A DNA stretch of 64,000 nt from Nectonema munidae (Eukaryota > Nematomorpha > Nectonematoida > Nectonematidae). The stretch lies in contig JAUIRK010000005.1 in NCBI GenBank assembly GCA_030549495.1, positions 267,501 to 331,500 on the forward strand. The letters are read 5' to 3'. Below are positions 60,724 through 64,000 of the stretch, in pieces. Under the pieces are notes generated by a model, which did not search any database, was not told the DNA's origin, and saw nothing but the letters and a program-made list of their open reading frames with translations. The first letter of the stretch is position 1, and every line of letters starts with the position of its first letter. The position numbers and the translations under genes were made by a program.

Positions 60724-63226
60724 CCAACAAATTATCAAATTGTTAATAAAATTTGTTGTATCAAATTGTCAAATTTATGTAATGTAGAATGAAAGTATAT
60801 TTTTTACTCACTATTAAATGACGTAGTAGTGAGCTTTAAAATTACGCACACCTGTGTTCAATTTTCTGTGCAATCTCTATGCCTTTATCATACACATTAT
60901 TTTTGCTTGCATTGTTTCAATTTTGTGAAATCACTATATTTTAACATCATATGTTGTCTGTCACGCATTGATTGCGGATCAATTTTCAATGAAAATAGTC
61001 AATTCATATCAAAGCAAGTCTACTGTCATTTTCATCATATCTTGTTCGAGAGGGAAACGAAAAACAAAAGCACAGTGCATTAGAAAACTATTATGGCCTA
61101 AAAGATAGCAAAGTGCTTATGAATGTTTCGGTTTTCGCATGATTTTTATACATGTAAACGGCGTGTACTGTTTTTCAAACTGTTTCGGTATTCAGAATAC
61201 ACAGGTTTTGGTTTTCAAAATACGTTATATATTTATTTTCATTGAAGGAATTCGGTGGTATGTGAAATTTACGGTATTCTTAAGTTTTCGTTTTATTCAA
61301 GTTCCGGCAGACTTCCAAGTTTCAGAAGCATTTAAAATCTTAAAAACTAAAATATAATTTATTCATCTAAATTACTGTTGATCTCCATTTTTCATGAGAA
61401 GAATGGAATGAGGAAGGTACAAAGCTAAATAAAGAAAATATTTATTGACTAAATAAAATACAGTCATTAAAATAAATAATAAATTAAACATCTCTTTATA
61501 TTTTATATAAATAAAAGAGCAAGGATAAAATAATAGTGGACCGATATATTTATCTATTTTGAGATATAAAAGCATCCACTCGATACAGACACGCAAGCAC
61601 ACAAGATTAATTAATGTTATAACTTAGGCATATATTAGGGAGAAAAAGTAAAATAAAATGGATAAATGAGGGAGGGGGAGAGAGGGCATATTGTTTCGCA
61701 TGGCGGTGGTACAGGTAACGATGATATGAGATATGAAATGCATGGAAGAAAATGCAGGTTGTTTGTTATGCTCTCGTATTGCTGTTGTGTTGGTAGCGAG
61801 GAAGGGGGGGGGGTAAAATGGTAACGGGTTTATCAGTAAGGACTTCCGGAGTAAGAGTGTTCGGTGGAAATCATCTTTTCCATGTTTGCATTTTGAGAGA
61901 GCATTGATTTCGTGGTGCCGTTCTTCACGGACTCTGCATATTTTAGAGCCTCCATGTTTGCTTTTATCAGAGCACTCCTTTCCAAGTTCTGAACTAAGGG
62001 GTGGAAAAAGAATAAAATTATAATACATTTTAAAGGTTTATGGTAATTTGAACAGCAACCTCTTTAATACAAATGATCCATAAATTGACAAGCGAAGCCC
62101 TGTTGTTAACTCAAACCAATAAAAAATTAATAAAGTCGTGTGTTGTGTCTGCTATTTAGCTGGTTATAAATTCCAGTTTTTAAAAAGGATAAAACTTTAA
62201 TGAAGAAATAGCACTTTTTCTAAAAGAGATTTCGTTTTTTGTGAAACTAATTTCAAAGTCTCTCGCCAGTCTCTCAAGAAAAGAGGGCGAAGTTGATTCC
62301 ATCAGAGAGAAAGGGGAGAGAACTTCGAATGGGACTAAGGAGGGAAAAGAATTTCGAAGACCGGTTAGATGCATCAACTCCTCTCTCATTATCCTCTTCC
62401 GTTATCGAAGGGACTCTGTACAACAGAACATGTGATGGGCTTCCAACAGCAAACAGTGCAGTGGAGGCTGAGACAGGAGTTTATTATCAAATGTTGGTTG
62501 TTAAGTTACAAGGCAAACATATAAGCAGTATATCAAGTACTTATGGTTTAATCCTTTGCAGGTTTTGATCCATATGTTTCTACGCATATTATTTTATAAA
62601 AATGTAATTTTTTTAACATTATTATAAAATACGTTTTCTTGAGAAAAAAATTTCAAAAATTTTTCCACTACCTATTTTTTAAATATTTTTTGGTGCTAAT
62701 TGTCTTTGGCATTATACCGAACATAGCAGGGCACATTATTACGCATGCACCAAAATTTTGTTGTTCTTGAGTTCCAAAATTTTGGTTCAAGAGTCGAAGT
62801 ATTTTAAAAGAATGGGATTCGAAGCCGGAGTGGATTTTTTAAGTACTGTAAAATGTCGAGTTACATTTTAAAACAGGAAATTTTTTTTGCAGAATCTAAT
62901 AAATATATTTAGGACTTAGAAATCACAAAAAATATTATTACAAAAGAAATGTGACGGCTAAGTAAAAATAGAGGGGATAGAAAGGACGGGGGCTTTTCAT
63001 ATGGTCAAAATATTTTTCGAGCAATATAAAAACAAAATCTCTGAAGGTGATTTGTCAACTACTATGTGGAAAGTCTAGTAATAGATTCTAAAAACCAAAC
63101 TTATTTAAAAATAAATGTATTTTATATTATGAGTGTGTATGTATCTATGGGTGTGTTAGAACATTAAAATATAACATAAAAAATAATTTTTAAATGTTAT
63201 AAACATTTAAAACTGAAAGTCTGAAA
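60724..63226. other. Unassigned DNA including a GC-richer block at 61.6-62.6 kb
   Basis: At 61624-62028 (minus, 134 codons) and 62180-62568 (both strands) frames stay open in GC-richer, purine-rich DNA, unlike the surroundings. No motif is recognisable and no splice-linked partner is evident, so no gene is called. The rest is AT-rich and unremarkable. Confidence 0.4.
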
Positions 63227-63386
63227 GGTAAAGGTATCATAGGGTGTTTTCATCGAGAAGGCCTTTAATAAGTATGGGCCATACAATTGCGCCGCTGGTA
63301 TCGAATTATGAGGAAAGCAGGCTTGATGCGGGATCGAACCCAAGACCTTGAGTTATCGAATCCATCATCTAACCACCCTACTCACG
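63227..63386 (-). mobile_element. tRNA-derived SINE, copy 6, with 20-base insertion
   Basis: Full-length minus-strand copy: GGGATCGAACCCAAGACCTT marks the B-box region and ACCACCCTACTCACG the head. Between GAGAAGGC and ACAATTGCGCC it carries about 20 extra bases (CTTTAATAAGTATGGGCCAT) not found in the other copies. Confidence 0.85.
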
Positions 63387-64000
63387 CTATAGAAATCAAA
63401 CACTCCAAAAAAATTTTCAACTAGATGTAAGTAGAACTTATAAATCAGTTTCAATTTGAAAAGAATGAATTGGGTTTCAATGATAATTGAGTTGCTTACA
63501 CAAATAAATTCAAAAACATAACAAAAATCATGAATTTCATCTAATGGAATAAGTGTTTGAATGTTTCATTTCGTTTGGAAAGTATATTTGGAAGTAAAAA
63601 ATAATGAGTGCCCAAAAAATATAGTAGTAGCAATAGAAGATATTGTACGTGTTCAGGGTTGCGGGGTCGTAGGTTTCAACTGGGAGTCGGATTTCTAAGA
63701 GTACTAAGAGTCGGAATTTTTTTTATCTGACTCCGACTCCTTAAGTGCAATAAAATTATTTTTTAACATGATTTCCCTGTTTGGTTTTACCAGTTGCACA
63801 ATTTAGCAGTTTTTGTTTTTATTTTTGGAGGCAATAGTGAGTGTGTGCAGTGTATATTCACACTATGTGGTCTCTCCATATGGCAACAAAAAACAATAAT
63901 AATAAAAGAAGAAAAATATACAATACTGAGAAGCTATCGTTATAAGTCTGTGTAAAAGTGTGTGTGGTCATGTGTTTGTAGTTGTTTCCTGTAAGGAGAG
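63387..64000. other. AT-rich DNA with a small GAGTCGG inverted repeat
   Basis: GGGAGTCGG near 63683 and CTGACTCCGACTCC near 63728 form a short imperfect inverted repeat with an extra AGAGTCGG between. A GT-rich stretch starts at about 63945. No coding signal. Confidence 0.5.

Noticed and set aside
61624-62028. Host gene on the minus strand (134 codons)
   Set aside because: No recognisable domain, low-complexity segments and no supporting exon structure; kept only as a finding on composition.

Overview
The window looks like nuclear DNA of an AT-rich invertebrate animal. It combines animal-type LINEs, hAT, piggyBac and pogo/Tigger DNA transposons, a BEL/Pao LTR-element fossil, tRNA-derived SINEs, long microsatellites and one animal-type palmitoyltransferase gene. 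No rRNA, CRISPR or bacterial operon structure is present. The species cannot be fixed from sequence alone; a crustacean or cnidarian would fit, but that is only a guess.

Layout. 0-5 kb: a compound microsatellite, then a decayed BEL/Pao copy split by a fold-back element. 6.7-12.8 kb: a hAT element whose whole body is duplicated in tandem (3,025-bp unit) between one pair of candidate ends. 13.9-17.1 kb: a piggyBac element between TTAA sites. 17.9-24.7 kb: a hAT relic, a hAT MITE with a perfect 8-bp target duplication, two SINE copies, a tRNA-like SINE head and a 200-bp piggyBac-type MITE. 26.9-33.3 kb: a second fold-back copy, a LINE with a 2A-like peptide that is split by a MITE with a perfect 9-bp target duplication, and two further hAT relics. 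33.7-35.0 kb: a (GAT)n tract of about 1.2 kb. 35.5-39.7 kb: SINE copies, two of them in inverted orientation. 40.1-44.3 kb: a nearly complete two-ORF LINE. 44.5-46.8 kb: a second piggyBac, well preserved. 46.9-50.1 kb: a LINE fragment, a hAT fragment and a decayed copy of an unnamed repetitive protein family. 51.3 kb: a MITE containing a G33 tract. 52.1-53.1 kb: the only intact host gene, a ZDHHC1/11-type protein acyltransferase on the minus strand. 55.3-57.5 kb: a LINE with reverse transcriptase and RNase H. 59.0-60.4 kb: a pogo/Tigger transposase. The last 3.4 kb holds tRNA-like and SINE copies and unassigned DNA.

How it fits together. This is a transposon graveyard around one host gene. 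I see no cooperating gene system. The most unusual points are: two fold-back families with unlike sequences that share an architecture (arms of about 16-bp imperfect repeats, 9-bp target duplications, a similar terminal GTATCCGG word); the in-frame 2A-like motif in a LINE; the hAT tandem, whose two bodies differ almost only within one 124-bp patch; and the (GAT)n tract with repeated interruption signatures. All family names come from reading motifs by eye, with no database search.
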